A stretch of DNA of 64,000 nucleotides from JAWKWH01 sp963669285. GTDB taxonomy: Bacteria > Pseudomonadota > Alphaproteobacteria > Rhizobiales > Rhizobiaceae. The position numbers and the translations under genes were made by a program. Below the pieces are notes generated by a model. That model was not told the origin of the DNA, ran no database searches, and saw nothing but the letters and a program-made list of their open reading frames with translations. Shown here one piece after another: positions 35,517 to 44,866 of the stretch (its first letter is position 1; each line of letters opens with the position of its first letter). The DNA is taken from the NCBI GenBank assembly GCA_963669285.2, contig CAXXSI010000023.1:1-64000 (forward strand), given 5' to 3'.

Positions 35517-37427
35517 TCAGGCCCGCACGATCCCGGAAACCTGACCGAGAGCGCTGAACACCGTGTTCACGATGCCGGATTTATCAAGGCCGCTATCAGC
35601 ATACATCTTCTCGGGCTTGGCCTGATCAACAAAGCTGTCGGGCAGGACGAGCGGACGGACTTTCAAGCCGGTATCGAGTACGCCGTTTTCAGCCAGTAAC
35701 TGCATGACATGGCTGGCAAAACCACCAATGGCGCCTTCCTCCACAGTAACGAGCACTTCATGCTCGCGGGCCATGCGCAGCACCAATTCGTGATCCAGCG
35801 GTTTGGCGAAACGCGCATCGGCAACGGTTGTCGACAGGCCGGCGGCATCGAGTTCCTCGGCGGCGGCGAGACAGTCGGCCAGGCGTGTGCCGAATGACAA
35901 CAACGCCACCTTGTTGCCTTCCCGCACCACTCGCCCACGGCCGATATCAATGATACTGCCGCGTTCGGGCATATCGACGCCGACGCCGTTGCCACGGGGA
36001 TAGCGGAACGAAATCGGACCTTCATCATAGACGGCCGCAGTGCGGACCATGTGCTTCAGTTCGGCCTCGTCTGCCGCAGCCATGACAACCATGCCCGGCA
36101 GCGTCGCGAGATAGGTGGTGTCGAACGCGCCACAATGGGTCGGACCGTCGGCGCCGACAAAGCCTGCCCTGTCTATAGGGAATCGCACCGGCAATCCCTG
36201 AATGGCGACGTCGTGAACGACCTGATCATAGGCGCGCTGCAGAAATGTCGAATAGATGGTGGCAAAGGGCTTGTAGCCCTCGCTGGCAAGCCCGGCGCAA
36301 AATGTGACCGCATGTTGCTCGGCAATGCCGACATCAAACGTACGGTCGGGAAATTCAAGGCCAAAATGGTCAAGGCCAGTCCCGGAGGGCATGGCTGCCG
36401 ATACGGCGACAATCCTGTCATCTTCACGCGCCTCCTGAACAAGGCTTTCAGCGAAGACTTTGGTATAGCTCGGTGCGTTTGACGGCGCCTTTGCCTGGGT
36501 GCCGGTGATCACGTCAAACTTGCCGACGCCGTGATATTTGTCCTCCGCCTCTTCAGCGGGCGCATATCCCTTGCCTTTTTGCGTAATGACGTGAACCAGC
36601 ACCGGCCCGGTGCCGTTGTCGCGGACGTTTTTAAGAACCGGAACCAGATGTTCGAGATTGTGCCCGTCAATCGGCCCGATGTGGTAGAAGCCCATCTCCT
36701 CGAACAGCGTGCCGCCGGTGACGTATCCGCGCGCATGCTCTACCGCGCGGGTGATCGCCCGGTCGATGCGCTTGCCAAGATAGGCGGTCATCTTCTTGCC
36801 GATATCACGGAAACCCTGGTAGGTCCGACCTGAAGCAAGGCGGGCCAGATAGGCGCTCATGGCGCCGGTCGGTTGCGCAATCGACATGTCGTTGTCGTTC
36901 AGGATGACAATCAGACGCGCATCGAGCGCACCCGCATTGTTCATGGCTTCGTAGGCCATTCCGGCCGACATCGCGCCATCGCCAATAACCGCAATGACGT
37001 TGTTGTCACCGCCGCTCATCTCGCGCGCAACCGCCATGCCGAGACCGGCCGATATCGACGTCGACGAATGCGCCGCACCGAAAGGGTCGAATTCGCTTTC
37101 GGCGCGTTTGGTAAATCCGGACAGCCCGCCTTCCTGGCGCAGTGTGCGGATGCGGTCGCGCCTGCCGGTCAACACCTTGTGCGGATAGCATTGGTGGCCG
37201 ACATCCCAGATCAGCCGGTCATCCGGGGTGTTAAAGACATAGTGAAGCGCAACGGTCAGTTCGACGACACCAAGTCCTGCGCCCAGATGACCACCCGTCG
37301 TCGAAACGGCGTCAATGACCTCCGCTCGCAATTCATCGGCTAGCTGCGGCAGGTCGCCCTCTTCCAACCGGCGCAGATCCGACGGCAGGTCGATTTGGTC
37401 AAGCAACGGTGTTTCTGGTCGTTTCAA
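35517..37427 (-). CDS. dxs: 1-deoxy-D-xylulose-5-phosphate synthase
   Basis: Thiamine-diphosphate enzyme that condenses pyruvate and glyceraldehyde 3-phosphate, the entry step of the MEP pathway that ispH (22 kb) completes. The 636-residue length is standard. The TPP motif is GDGAMSAGMAYEAMNNAG followed by ILNDNDMS. GLDHFGLEFPDRTFDVGIAEQHA and DRAGFVGADGPTHCGAFD are the conserved pyrimidine-domain and substrate segments, and LPDSFVDQ marks the C-terminal domain. In related genomes the gene follows xseB; here a pirin gene lies between them. Confidence 0.98.
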   Translation of the reverse strand: MKRPETPLLDQIDLPSDLRRLEEGDLPQLADELRAEVIDAVSTTGGHLGAGLGVVELTVALHYVFNTPDDRLIWDVGHQCYPHKVLTGRRDRIRTLRQEGGLSGFTKRAESEFDPFGAAHSSTSISAGLGMAVAREMSGGDNNVIAVIGDGAMSAGMAYEAMNNAGALDARLIVILNDNDMSIAQPTGAMSAYLARLASGRTYQGFRDIGKKMTAYLGKRIDRAITRAVEHARGYVTGGTLFEEMGFYHIGPIDGHNLEHLVPVLKNVRDNGTGPVLVHVITQKGKGYAPAEEAEDKYHGVGKFDVITGTQAKAPSNAPSYTKVFAESLVQEAREDDRIVAVSAAMPSGTGLDHFGLEFPDRTFDVGIAEQHAVTFCAGLASEGYKPFATIYSTFLQRAYDQVVHDVAIQGLPVRFPIDRAGFVGADGPTHCGAFDTTYLATLPGMVVMAAADEAELKHMVRTAAVYDEGPISFRYPRGNGVGVDMPERGSIIDIGRGRVVREGNKVALLSFGTRLADCLAAAEELDAAGLSTTVADARFAKPLDHELVLRMAREHEVLVTVEEGAIGGFASHVMQLLAENGVLDTGLKVRPLVLPDSFVDQAKPEKMYADSGLDKSGIVNTVFSALGQVSGIVRA

Positions 37428-37518
37428 GGATTTAAGCCTTGTTGTCTGTCACCAAGGACATAGGGGGGGCAATCCCGGATGTAAATGTGTGACGTCAACG
37501 CGCCACTATTTTATCTGC

Positions 37519-38439
37519 CTATCTGGCCGGTAACGGAGTGAATTCGTCCTCATCGCCGGGCACAATGTCAAAACGCCCTGTTTTCCATTCCTCCTTCGCC
37601 TGCTCGATGCGCTCGCGCGAGGACGAAACGAAATTCCACCAGATGTAGCGCTGTGAGTCGAAGGCAGCACCGCCAAACAGCATGATTTGCGCGCCGGTGG
37701 CGCTCGACACCACGATATCGTCGCCAGGCCGGAATACCAGCAATTGTTCCGGTGCGAAGCGATCGCCGGCGATCTCGATCTCGCCGTCGAGCAGGTAGAC
37801 CGCCCGTTCTTCGGCTTCCGCCGGAATTTGCACGCGTCCGCCAGAGGATATGGCAATGCTGACATAGAGCGTTTCCGACGCGGTTTTGACCGGCGACCGC
37901 AGGCCGCCGAACGCGCCGATGACGACGCTGCCGTTGGCGCCATCATCGGAGAAATCGGGCAAATCGGCTCGCACCGTATTTTCGAACAGCGGGGCAACCT
38001 CCTCACTGCCGTCCGGAAGCGCCAGCCAGGTCTGCAAACCCGATACAGACATCGGCGCGCCACGCAACTCCTCAGGCGTGCGCTCTGAATGCACGATACC
38101 GCGCCCCGCCGTCATCAGATTGATGTCGCCCGGCTCGATGACCATCTCGGTGCCGAGCGAATCGCGGTGACGGATCTTGCCGTCGAACAAATAGGTCACC
38201 GTGGCCAGACCGATGTGTGGATGCGGCCGGACGTCAATCGCCTTGCCTGCCTTCAAGACCGCAGGTCCCATTCGGTCAAAGAAGATGAACGGTCCGACCA
38301 TACGCCGACGCGAAGACGGCAGCGCTCGCCGCACCTCGAATGCACCGATGTCGGATGTCCGTGGAACGATGATCGTCTCGATCGCCTCACAGGCGGGTGC
38401 GTCGCCGGGTTGCGGATCGGTTCCGGGAAAAAAGCTCAT
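37519..38439 (-). CDS. Pirin family protein
   Basis: A 306-residue bicupin of the pirin family. The metal site is formed in the N-terminal cupin by VRPHPHIGLATVTYLFDG and the HSERTPEE segment (two His, His, Glu pattern), and the C-terminal cupin contains LLDGEIEIAGDRF. Pirins are cytoplasmic and some act as quercetinases or redox-dependent regulators; the activity here is not predictable. It lies between dxs and xseB on the same strand with gaps of 91 and 57 bp. Confidence 0.93.
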   Translation of the reverse strand: MSFFPGTDPQPGDAPACEAIETIIVPRTSDIGAFEVRRALPSSRRRMVGPFIFFDRMGPAVLKAGKAIDVRPHPHIGLATVTYLFDGKIRHRDSLGTEMVIEPGDINLMTAGRGIVHSERTPEELRGAPMSVSGLQTWLALPDGSEEVAPLFENTVRADLPDFSDDGANGSVVIGAFGGLRSPVKTASETLYVSIAISSGGRVQIPAEAEERAVYLLDGEIEIAGDRFAPEQLLVFRPGDDIVVSSATGAQIMLFGGAAFDSQRYIWWNFVSSSRERIEQAKEEWKTGRFDIVPGDEDEFTPLPAR

Positions 38440-38496
38440 GAACTACCTCCATTGGTGATCGCGAGCGTATATAGGTCGGTGACGAAATGACGTCCG

Positions 38497-38757
38497 CTAT
38501 TCCGGATCGAGAGGCTCGGTTCCGGCGGGTTTTCCCTCGCGTGTCAGTTTGATTTTCTCGACCTTGTCCTCGGCCGATTTCAGCAGTTTCTCGCAGTGAT
38601 CCTTCAAGGCTTCGCCGCGTTCGTAGATGCGGATCGACTGGTCGAGCGGTACGTCGCCCTTTTCCAGGTCATCGACAATGCGTTCCAAAGCGGCAAGCGC
38701 CTGCTCGAAACTCATCTTGCCGATATCGCTCTCGCCGCCATTGCTCTGGTCCACCAT
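38497..38757 (-). CDS. xseB: Exodeoxyribonuclease VII small subunit
   Basis: The 86-residue XseB subunit, which binds XseA to form the single-strand nuclease ExoVII. The diagnostic pattern is SFEQALAALERIVDDLEKGD followed by PLDQSIRIYERGEALKDHCEK and a charged C-terminal tail. xseA is not in the window. Its ATG is 3 bp after the stop of the deacetylase-family gene, so the two are coupled; the xseB-dxs neighbourhood is a common rhizobial arrangement. Confidence 0.95.
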   Translation of the reverse strand: MVDQSNGGESDIGKMSFEQALAALERIVDDLEKGDVPLDQSIRIYERGEALKDHCEKLLKSAEDKVEKIKLTREGKPAGTEPLDPE

Positions 38758-38760
38758 GCT

Positions 38761-39687
<927 letters not shown>

Positions 39688-39772
39688 GGCGCGATCCTAT
39701 CAGTTCATTCGCCCTTTGCTACCGGCAATCGCCGATTTCCAACGGATACCGCTGGAATAGCAGTATACCGGG

Positions 39773-40309
39773 TTATTCCGATTTCAGAAGGGAATCGACC
39801 GCCTTGATCGTATCAGTGACGCCTTCGACAGCCTGCTCGACCTCTTCGATCTTCTTGACGGTTTCCGATTTTGCCTCTTCTTCAGCTTTGGCGGCAGCTT
39901 CTTCAGCGGCTTTCTTCTCGGCCTCGATTTGAGCGCGAACCTTTTCCTCTGCTTCAAGCTTGATCCGAGCCCCTTCCTCGGCCTCTTTCTTGGCGGCCTC
40001 TTCGGCTTCAAGTTTCAGGCGCGCTGCCTTCTCGGCTTCTTCCTTGAGCTTGGCTTCGGCTTCCTCGGCAGCCTTTGCGGCGGCTTCCTCGGCGGCCTTT
40101 TTTTCCGCTTCTATCTGGGCTCGAACCTTCTCTTCCGCTTCCAATTTGATTCGCGCGGCTTTCTCGGCCTCGGCCGCCAGCTCAGCCTCGGTTTTCGCCG
40201 CCGGCTTCACCACGGTCTGGTCGCTTTTTGATTCAGCCGGTTTGGAGTTTTCCTCACTACAACCGGCCAAAATGGCCAATGCAAAGAAAGAAGAGATGAT
40301 CTTCTTCAT
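39773..40309 (-). CDS. Lys/Glu/Ala-rich coiled-coil lipoprotein with internal repeat
   Basis: A 178-residue lipoprotein: short basic start, lipobox LAGC with Cys17, then a charged region of Ala, Glu and Lys predicted to form one long helix or coiled coil, and a short C-terminal segment (VEGVTDTIKAVDSLLKSE). A 29-residue block, starting ARIKLEAEEKVRAQIEAEK, occurs identically at residues 52-80 and 114-142. It resembles TolA or colicin-helix linkers in composition, but no domain is recognised. It is minus-strand, with a palindromic operator-like site about 150 bp upstream. Confidence 0.75.
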   Translation of the reverse strand: MKKIISSFFALAILAGCSEENSKPAESKSDQTVVKPAAKTEAELAAEAEKAARIKLEAEEKVRAQIEAEKKAAEEAAAKAAEEAEAKLKEEAEKAARLKLEAEEAAKKEAEEGARIKLEAEEKVRAQIEAEKKAAEEAAAKAEEEAKSETVKKIEEVEQAVEGVTDTIKAVDSLLKSE

Positions 40310-40451
40310 GTTCAGTCCCCTTTTTTGGAAATCTTGTGGCCACCAACAGCATGCCCGCGTCAGCCAGTTGTCATGGTCGCAAAGAACCAGCGTGACTCAG
40401 AAACGCCGGGCCACATGCCAAGGCTCGCAGACGACGGATATCGGGACGTGG

Positions 40452-40482
40452 ATGAACGGGACATGAACGGTCCGTTCATGTC
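40452..40482. promoter_or_regulatory. 23-bp perfect palindrome with a third half-site
   Basis: GACATGAACGG-T-CCGTTCATGTC (40460-40482) is an exact palindrome about a single base. A further ATGAACGG copy at 40452-40459 lies 11 bp, one helical turn, from the one at 40463-40470. This is the look of a dimeric repressor or activator operator. It lies about 150 bp upstream of the coiled-coil lipoprotein and 30 bp beyond the DUF4260 stop, so the lipoprotein gene is the likely target. Confidence 0.5.
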
Positions 40483-40507
40483 GGGATCAGCAACAGCGCT
40501 GCTTTAA

Positions 40508-40532
40508 CACCTCAGTGCTTCGTGCTGAGGTG
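40508..40532 (-). terminator. Hairpin over the DUF4260 stop codon, possible terminator
   Basis: CACCTCAG and CTGAGGTG arms (8 bp) enclose 9 bases and include the DUF4260 stop at 40512. On the minus strand the stem is followed by TTAAAG, a poor T-run, so termination would be weak. It might equally protect the 3' end of the message. Confidence 0.35.
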
Positions 40533-40907
40533 CGTCCGTTTGAATGAATGAGGGTATTTGAGCTCGTATCCGAGCAGGCGATCGGCTCCGATATGGACAA
40601 CCCATATCAACGCCAACGGCGCGGCAAGCTCCGCGCCCGCTACAGACAGAACCACCCAAAACACGGCGGGCGCTAGGTATGTATGGGCGGCATTGTAGCA
40701 TCTGGCGCCAACAACACGGTCTTTCAGGTAACCGAGCGCTGATAGATCCGGTGCCAGGATCAGCACGGCAAACATCCACCAGCCGGCGTCGGTCAGGGTA
40801 TACAGATAGACGGCAACTGCCGCGACCAGCGCGCTTTCCAGCCGCAAGGTCATCAAAACGGCTTTTGGAGTTTGGCTTGCCGTGTTTGTCTGATCCATTG
40901 CATTCAT
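40512..40907 (-). CDS. DUF4260 membrane protein
   Basis: A 131-residue integral membrane protein with about four hydrophobic helices and the DUF4260 pattern: RLESALVAAVAVYLY, WWMFAVLILAPDLSALGYL, GARCYNAAHTYLAP, and IGADRLLGYELKYP close to the C terminus. The family has no assigned function. Translation could start at 40907 or at the ATG three codons later. It stands alone between the regulator gene and the lipoprotein, all on the minus strand, and its stop codon lies inside a hairpin. Confidence 0.85.
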   Translation of the reverse strand: MNAMDQTNTASQTPKAVLMTLRLESALVAAVAVYLYTLTDAGWWMFAVLILAPDLSALGYLKDRVVGARCYNAAHTYLAPAVFWVVLSVAGAELAAPLALIWVVHIGADRLLGYELKYPHSFKRTHLSTKH

Positions 40908-40974
40908 CCATCAATAGGCGCGCGCGGCGCAAACTTCACCAAGCCGATCCTGTTTCGACGTATCCGGAATCCGT

Positions 40975-42516
40975 TCAGTTTTCCGGCAAACCTGCCGCCC
41001 TCAACCCCTCCAAGACCCGTTGGCGGTGCTCGGGATTGTGATACGGATATCGCTCGTTGAATGTTTGCACGTTGTGCTGCGGGTGCATTTCCCGCAAGCG
41101 GGCGATTTGTTCCCGTGCCTCATCTATCCTGCCCAATTCGACCAGCGTCGCCGCCAGGCCCATACGCGCCGGAGGGAATGCGGGCACCATCTTCGTCGCC
41201 CGCCGCTCCAACTCCTCTGCCTTGTCCAAATGCCCCAAAAGAAAATGTGCGTGCCCAAGATGATGGACCACATTTGGCGGGGACAGCGGATCGTATCTGA
41301 GTGCCGTTTCTCCAATTTCGATGGCTCGCCGGGGATCGCCGGTGAAATTGAGTGCATCGCAAAACCACGAATAGGCATCGGCATTGCGTGGATCGAGCTT
41401 GATGGACTTCTCGAAGCTCGCAATTGAGTCATCCGGGCGGGCCATGAACATCTGGACCCAACCCAATCTGCTGAGTGCAAACGATGAATCGGGTGCAAGC
41501 GCAACAGCGCGCCCGGCCTTTTCGAAAGCGATGATCATTCCATCGTCATATCCGGGCCAGATGAATGACCAGCCGCTCTGATAGGGAAACACCAGCCCGG
41601 CCCAGGCGTCGGCGAAATTCGGATCGATCGCGATCGCCTGCTGGTGGAGCGCAATGCACTCGGCATTGGCTTGGGGGGTGAATTTGAAGAATGTGGCCCG
41701 GCCCTTGAGATTGAGTTCGTAGGCCTCGACGCTTTCGGTTCTGCGGTTCGTGGTGGCGCCGGCAGACAGACTGACCTTCAGAGCAGAGACAATTCTAGCG
41801 GTAATCTCGTCCTGCAGTGCAAAGATGTCGCCGAAATCCCTGTCGTAGCGGTCGGCCCAGACATGTCCCCCGGTATTCGCATCCACAAGCTGGGCGGTAA
41901 TGCGGACGCGGTTGCCGGCCTTGCGCACGCTTCCTTCGAGCACGTGCTCCACGCCGAGCCGTTCTCCGATTTCCGTCACATTGGCGGCGGCGTTCTTGAA
42001 GGTGAATGCGGAGTGTTTGGCGATGACAAAAAGATCGGTAATCTTGGACAGATCGGTAATCAGGTCTTCAGCCAATCCATCGGCGAAGTACTCCTGTTCC
42101 GGATCGCCGCTCAAATTCGTAAACGGCAAGACGGCGATGGAAGCGGTGTCGGGTGTTTCAACCGGCGTGTAATCAGTGTTCACCACGGCTGCCGGTGCGA
42201 CAGCGCCATCGGTACCCACGTCGCAGACAAAACGGAATCCGCGCCGCGGAAAGGTTTTGATCACAGCCTGGTCTTCGCCGGTGTCACCCAGCGCCCGTCG
42301 TGCGGCGTTGATGCGGGCATTCAGGGTTCCATCGGAAACAATCCGGCCATCCCAGACATTGTCGATGACTTCATCCTTGGTAACGACCCGATTGCGATTC
42401 TCGATCAGAAACAACATCAGGGCGAATACCTGCGGCTGCACCTGAACAATTTCTTCACCGCGCCGCAATTCAAGGCGCTCAGGGTCCAGCAAGTATGCTC
42501 CGAAGCGGTATATCAA
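40975..42516 (-). CDS. Winged-helix (OmpR/PhoB-type) regulator with TPR C-terminal domain, CadC-like
   Basis: A 513-residue cytoplasmic regulator. Residues 1-100 form a PhoB-type DNA-binding winged helix (LDPERLELRRGEEIVQVQP; TLNARINAARRALGD; IKTFPRRGFRFV). About 120-250 is the FlgO/TolB-like segment common in this class (SIAVLPFTNLSGDPEQEYFA; YDRDFGDIFALQDEIT), and the rest consists of TPR helices. No membrane segment is evident, unlike CadC. The start is a TTG at 42516: an in-frame TGA lies three codons upstream and no ATG follows nearby. That TTG sits in the last unit of a phased GCTTG array that probably forms its own operator. It is divergent from the 59-residue gene. Confidence 0.88.
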   Translation of the reverse strand: MIYRFGAYLLDPERLELRRGEEIVQVQPQVFALMLFLIENRNRVVTKDEVIDNVWDGRIVSDGTLNARINAARRALGDTGEDQAVIKTFPRRGFRFVCDVGTDGAVAPAAVVNTDYTPVETPDTASIAVLPFTNLSGDPEQEYFADGLAEDLITDLSKITDLFVIAKHSAFTFKNAAANVTEIGERLGVEHVLEGSVRKAGNRVRITAQLVDANTGGHVWADRYDRDFGDIFALQDEITARIVSALKVSLSAGATTNRRTESVEAYELNLKGRATFFKFTPQANAECIALHQQAIAIDPNFADAWAGLVFPYQSGWSFIWPGYDDGMIIAFEKAGRAVALAPDSSFALSRLGWVQMFMARPDDSIASFEKSIKLDPRNADAYSWFCDALNFTGDPRRAIEIGETALRYDPLSPPNVVHHLGHAHFLLGHLDKAEELERRATKMVPAFPPARMGLAATLVELGRIDEAREQIARLREMHPQHNVQTFNERYPYHNPEHRQRVLEGLRAAGLPEN

Positions 42517-42582
42517 GCGATCTCAAGCTCCCGCAAGCAAAATCAAGCGAATGACAAGCCATCGGTAAGCTCCTGTTTAAGC
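42514..42582. repeat. Phased CAAGC/TAAGC direct-repeat array, probable operator
   Basis: CAAGC begins at 42514, 42524, 42534, 42544 and 42555, and TAAGC at 42566 and 42578: seven YAAGC units with spacings 10, 10, 10, 11, 11 and 12 bp, all on one face of the helix. Two units share the longer ATCAAGCGA. PhoB/OmpR-type winged helices bind head-to-tail direct repeats spaced 10-11 bp, and the gene starting here encodes such a protein, so autoregulation is the natural reading. Confidence 0.6.
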
Positions 42583-42643
42583 GGCGATCGATGCTTCTGC
42601 CTAATATCTGGCCATCGAATAAAGCCAGTGAAGCGAGACCGCC

Positions 42644-42823
42644 ATGAACACCCTGACCAAGGCTTACGAGATTGACATCAAATCCGCAACGACCGACGAT
42701 GCGGGCAGCAACGATGCGCCGAACACGATCAGGGCGTTGCTGAAACGTGCCGGCAGGGCATTTTGGCGCTACACGGAAGATCAGGAAAAGGCTGACACTT
42801 CATCGTTTGACGGAATTCTCTGA
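42644..42823 (+). CDS. Small hypothetical protein, 59 residues
   Basis: A short gene starting MNTLTKAYEIDIKSATTDD, with an Asp/Asn-rich middle, then a basic amphipathic stretch (RALLKRAGRAFWRY) and an acidic tail ending SSFDGIL. There is no signal peptide or membrane helix and no family I recognise. The ribosome site (AAGCGAG) is moderate. It is divergent from the winged-helix/TPR regulator, 127 bp between starts, with the phased repeats in that gap, so it is a candidate target of the regulator. Confidence 0.6.
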   Translation: MNTLTKAYEIDIKSATTDDAGSNDAPNTIRALLKRAGRAFWRYTEDQEKADTSSFDGIL

Positions 42824-42860
42824 CCGTGAACAGCGAAATGGCGCGACTGCGCGGCAGGGC

Positions 42861-43823
42861 TCAACGCACCGGTAGACCGCCCGTGCCAATCGCCCTGTCC
42901 TTCAATTCGCGGAACTTGTCAGACATACCAGCCAATTTCGCGTCCCACTGCGGATCGGGCTCCTGTCCTTCGATGGTCTTGAAATAGACCTGCATCAGGG
43001 CTGCCACTGCAAATGGCTCGATCAGGGTTTCCTTGACAAAGATGGCAAATACGACGGCGGCGATGATGCCATAGGCGACCGTCGTGCCGGGCGTCGCGGC
43101 GAATATCGCCGCCAGGGGCGCCACCAGGATTAAAAAGATCAGAAACGACAGCGCGAATAGAAAAAACGTCAGCCAAGCGGCGTTTTTGATCATGGTCTTG
43201 CCGTTCTGGGCATACAGCACCAGCGCGTGACGGGAGGATTGCCAGGGATTGTCGCTTGCCGTTCTGACATTGTAGGCAAGGATGATTTCGTCGACGAAGG
43301 TCACCGATGTTTCGATGACCGCGTTGAGGATGCCGATGAGCTGCTGCAGGCCGGGGATCGGGATAAATGCGCCAACACCTGAGATGATCCTGCCGATGGT
43401 CTTGACGACGGCCTTGATCAACAGATCCAGTGCAAAAAGTACATTGGCTTCCGCGAACCGTTCGCTGACGATCTGGCGCCCATAGGCCACTTGGCCGGTT
43501 CCTTCGGGCAATGGATCACCGTCCATTATCCGAACCATGACGGCGATATGCGCCGCTTTGACCATGTACAGGATGTATTGGCGGATGAATCGGAAGATCA
43601 GTCCCGACAGAACGAAGCCGCCAATGGTGCCGAAAACGCCGAACTGGTAGCCGGATGCGTCATCGTAAAACGCCGTTCCGATGCCGTATCCGATCAGAGC
43701 GCCTGAGCCGGTGACCATCAAAAACAGGATGGCTATGCCGCCGAACACAAGGAACCGAAGCGCAAGAAACGGCCAGGTCCGCGCCAATAGCGACAATGTT
43801 GCCCAGAGACTGAAATCCCACAT
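42861..43823 (-). CDS. Hypothetical multi-pass membrane protein
   Basis: A 320-residue integral membrane protein with hydrophobic segments near residues 18-50, 60-85, 130-170, 215-240 and 245-270, an internal basic loop with RTASDNPWQSSRHAL, and a soluble C-terminal tail (DPQWDAKLAGMSDKFRELKDRA). I recognise no characterised family. The ATG at 43823 is preferred because AAAGGAG lies 10 bases upstream; a TTG three codons earlier is too close to that site. It follows the VCBS-like gene on the same strand and converges with the 59-residue gene. Confidence 0.75.
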   Translation of the reverse strand: MWDFSLWATLSLLARTWPFLALRFLVFGGIAILFLMVTGSGALIGYGIGTAFYDDASGYQFGVFGTIGGFVLSGLIFRFIRQYILYMVKAAHIAVMVRIMDGDPLPEGTGQVAYGRQIVSERFAEANVLFALDLLIKAVVKTIGRIISGVGAFIPIPGLQQLIGILNAVIETSVTFVDEIILAYNVRTASDNPWQSSRHALVLYAQNGKTMIKNAAWLTFFLFALSFLIFLILVAPLAAIFAATPGTTVAYGIIAAVVFAIFVKETLIEPFAVAALMQVYFKTIEGQEPDPQWDAKLAGMSDKFRELKDRAIGTGGLPVR

Positions 43824-43891
43824 GATACCCAAGCTCCTTTGCCCGGCGCAATTATGCAGACCCGGTGTTTCGGAATCGCTAATATTCGAAA

Positions 43892-44866
43892 TCAGGGTTG
43901 GACGACGATCAGCCGGCCTTCTGTGTCCGCGGTCACAATGCGGTCACCGACTGCAGCCACGGCGTGGCCGACGCGACCGGGCAATGGAATGGAAACAAGG
44001 CCCGTCCTGGCAGCAATGACAATCTGGTTTCGGCCCGCCGAAGGAATTGCCAGATCAGGCACGCCGTCGTCGGTGAAATCGCCCGTAGCTGATAAACCCA
44101 ACTCACGCGAGCCGATAAAGTGATTCGAGAAACCGGGGTAACTATTTGAGAAAACTTCGAAATTTTTGCCGTCAAATACTCCCATGCGCAGAATGCCGCC
44201 GATGTGCGGTGTCTCGATCCAGGCAATTGCAGCAACGCCGGCGCCGGGATAGTCGGCGATACCAGCGATATTGAGCCAGCGATTTGATCGGCCGATATCA
44301 CGGGTTGCCGCCAGTTCCTTCAAGGCACCGTCGACAATTCCGTGAACGGCGATCGCCGCGCCTTTCGACAATGAAGAACGGATGGCGACGATTTCGATGT
44401 CTCCGTCGCGATCGAGGTCAAACAGGCGTGGCGTGATGTCTTCGAAGACGTGGTTTCGATCGAGCACGTGTTCATATCGGTTTCCGGTTCGATCTTCGAC
44501 AATCAGCGATCCGGCTTCGATGGCGTCCCCCAGAACACCATGGCCATATCGCTTCGTCGGCCGGCCATACCAGGCGCGCCTGATGTCGCCGGAGCGGGAA
44601 ACCGCGATCTTGCCGTCCGGCAGGCCGGTTTCGGGGGCATCGATCAATTCTCCTTCAATCGGCTCCGCTTTGAAACAAACAGGGGCGTCATCGCAGGCAA
44701 ACAGGGCATATGAATTGGAACCGGTCCGAAAGTAGGTTTTCAACGGTGTCTTGACGATTTGCGTGACCCGACCGGGCGTATCCATAATGTTGACGTCTGC
44801 TGCGCCAGCCTCCGCGAAGCCGGCGGCCAACAGGAACAGCCCAACAAAGGCACAAAATCGTATCAT
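43892..44866 (-). CDS. Secreted VCBS/FG-GAP-like repeat protein
   Basis: A 324-residue exported protein: signal peptide ending near FAEAGA, then a domain with one Ca-binding-like FG-GAP/EF-type loop, LFDLDRDGDIEIVAI, and a second, weaker copy, GDFTDDGVPDLAIPS, typical of VCBS/beta-propeller blades. Two cysteines (FACDDAPVCFK) may form a disulfide. Its ATG overlaps the ribBX TGA by 4 bp, so it is translated from the riboflavin-gene message. A function in the periplasm is likely but unknown; nothing in the sequence links it to flavins. Confidence 0.8.
   Translation of the reverse strand: MIRFCAFVGLFLLAAGFAEAGAADVNIMDTPGRVTQIVKTPLKTYFRTGSNSYALFACDDAPVCFKAEPIEGELIDAPETGLPDGKIAVSRSGDIRRAWYGRPTKRYGHGVLGDAIEAGSLIVEDRTGNRYEHVLDRNHVFEDITPRLFDLDRDGDIEIVAIRSSLSKGAAIAVHGIVDGALKELAATRDIGRSNRWLNIAGIADYPGAGVAAIAWIETPHIGGILRMGVFDGKNFEVFSNSYPGFSNHFIGSRELGLSATGDFTDDGVPDLAIPSAGRNQIVIAARTGLVSIPLPGRVGHAVAAVGDRIVTADTEGRLIVVQP

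Noticed and set aside
41644..42675. Open frame of 343 codons on the plus strand inside the winged-helix regulator
   Set aside because: Shadow of the regulator gene. It also runs out of frame over the start of the 59-residue gene, which has the better ribosome site.
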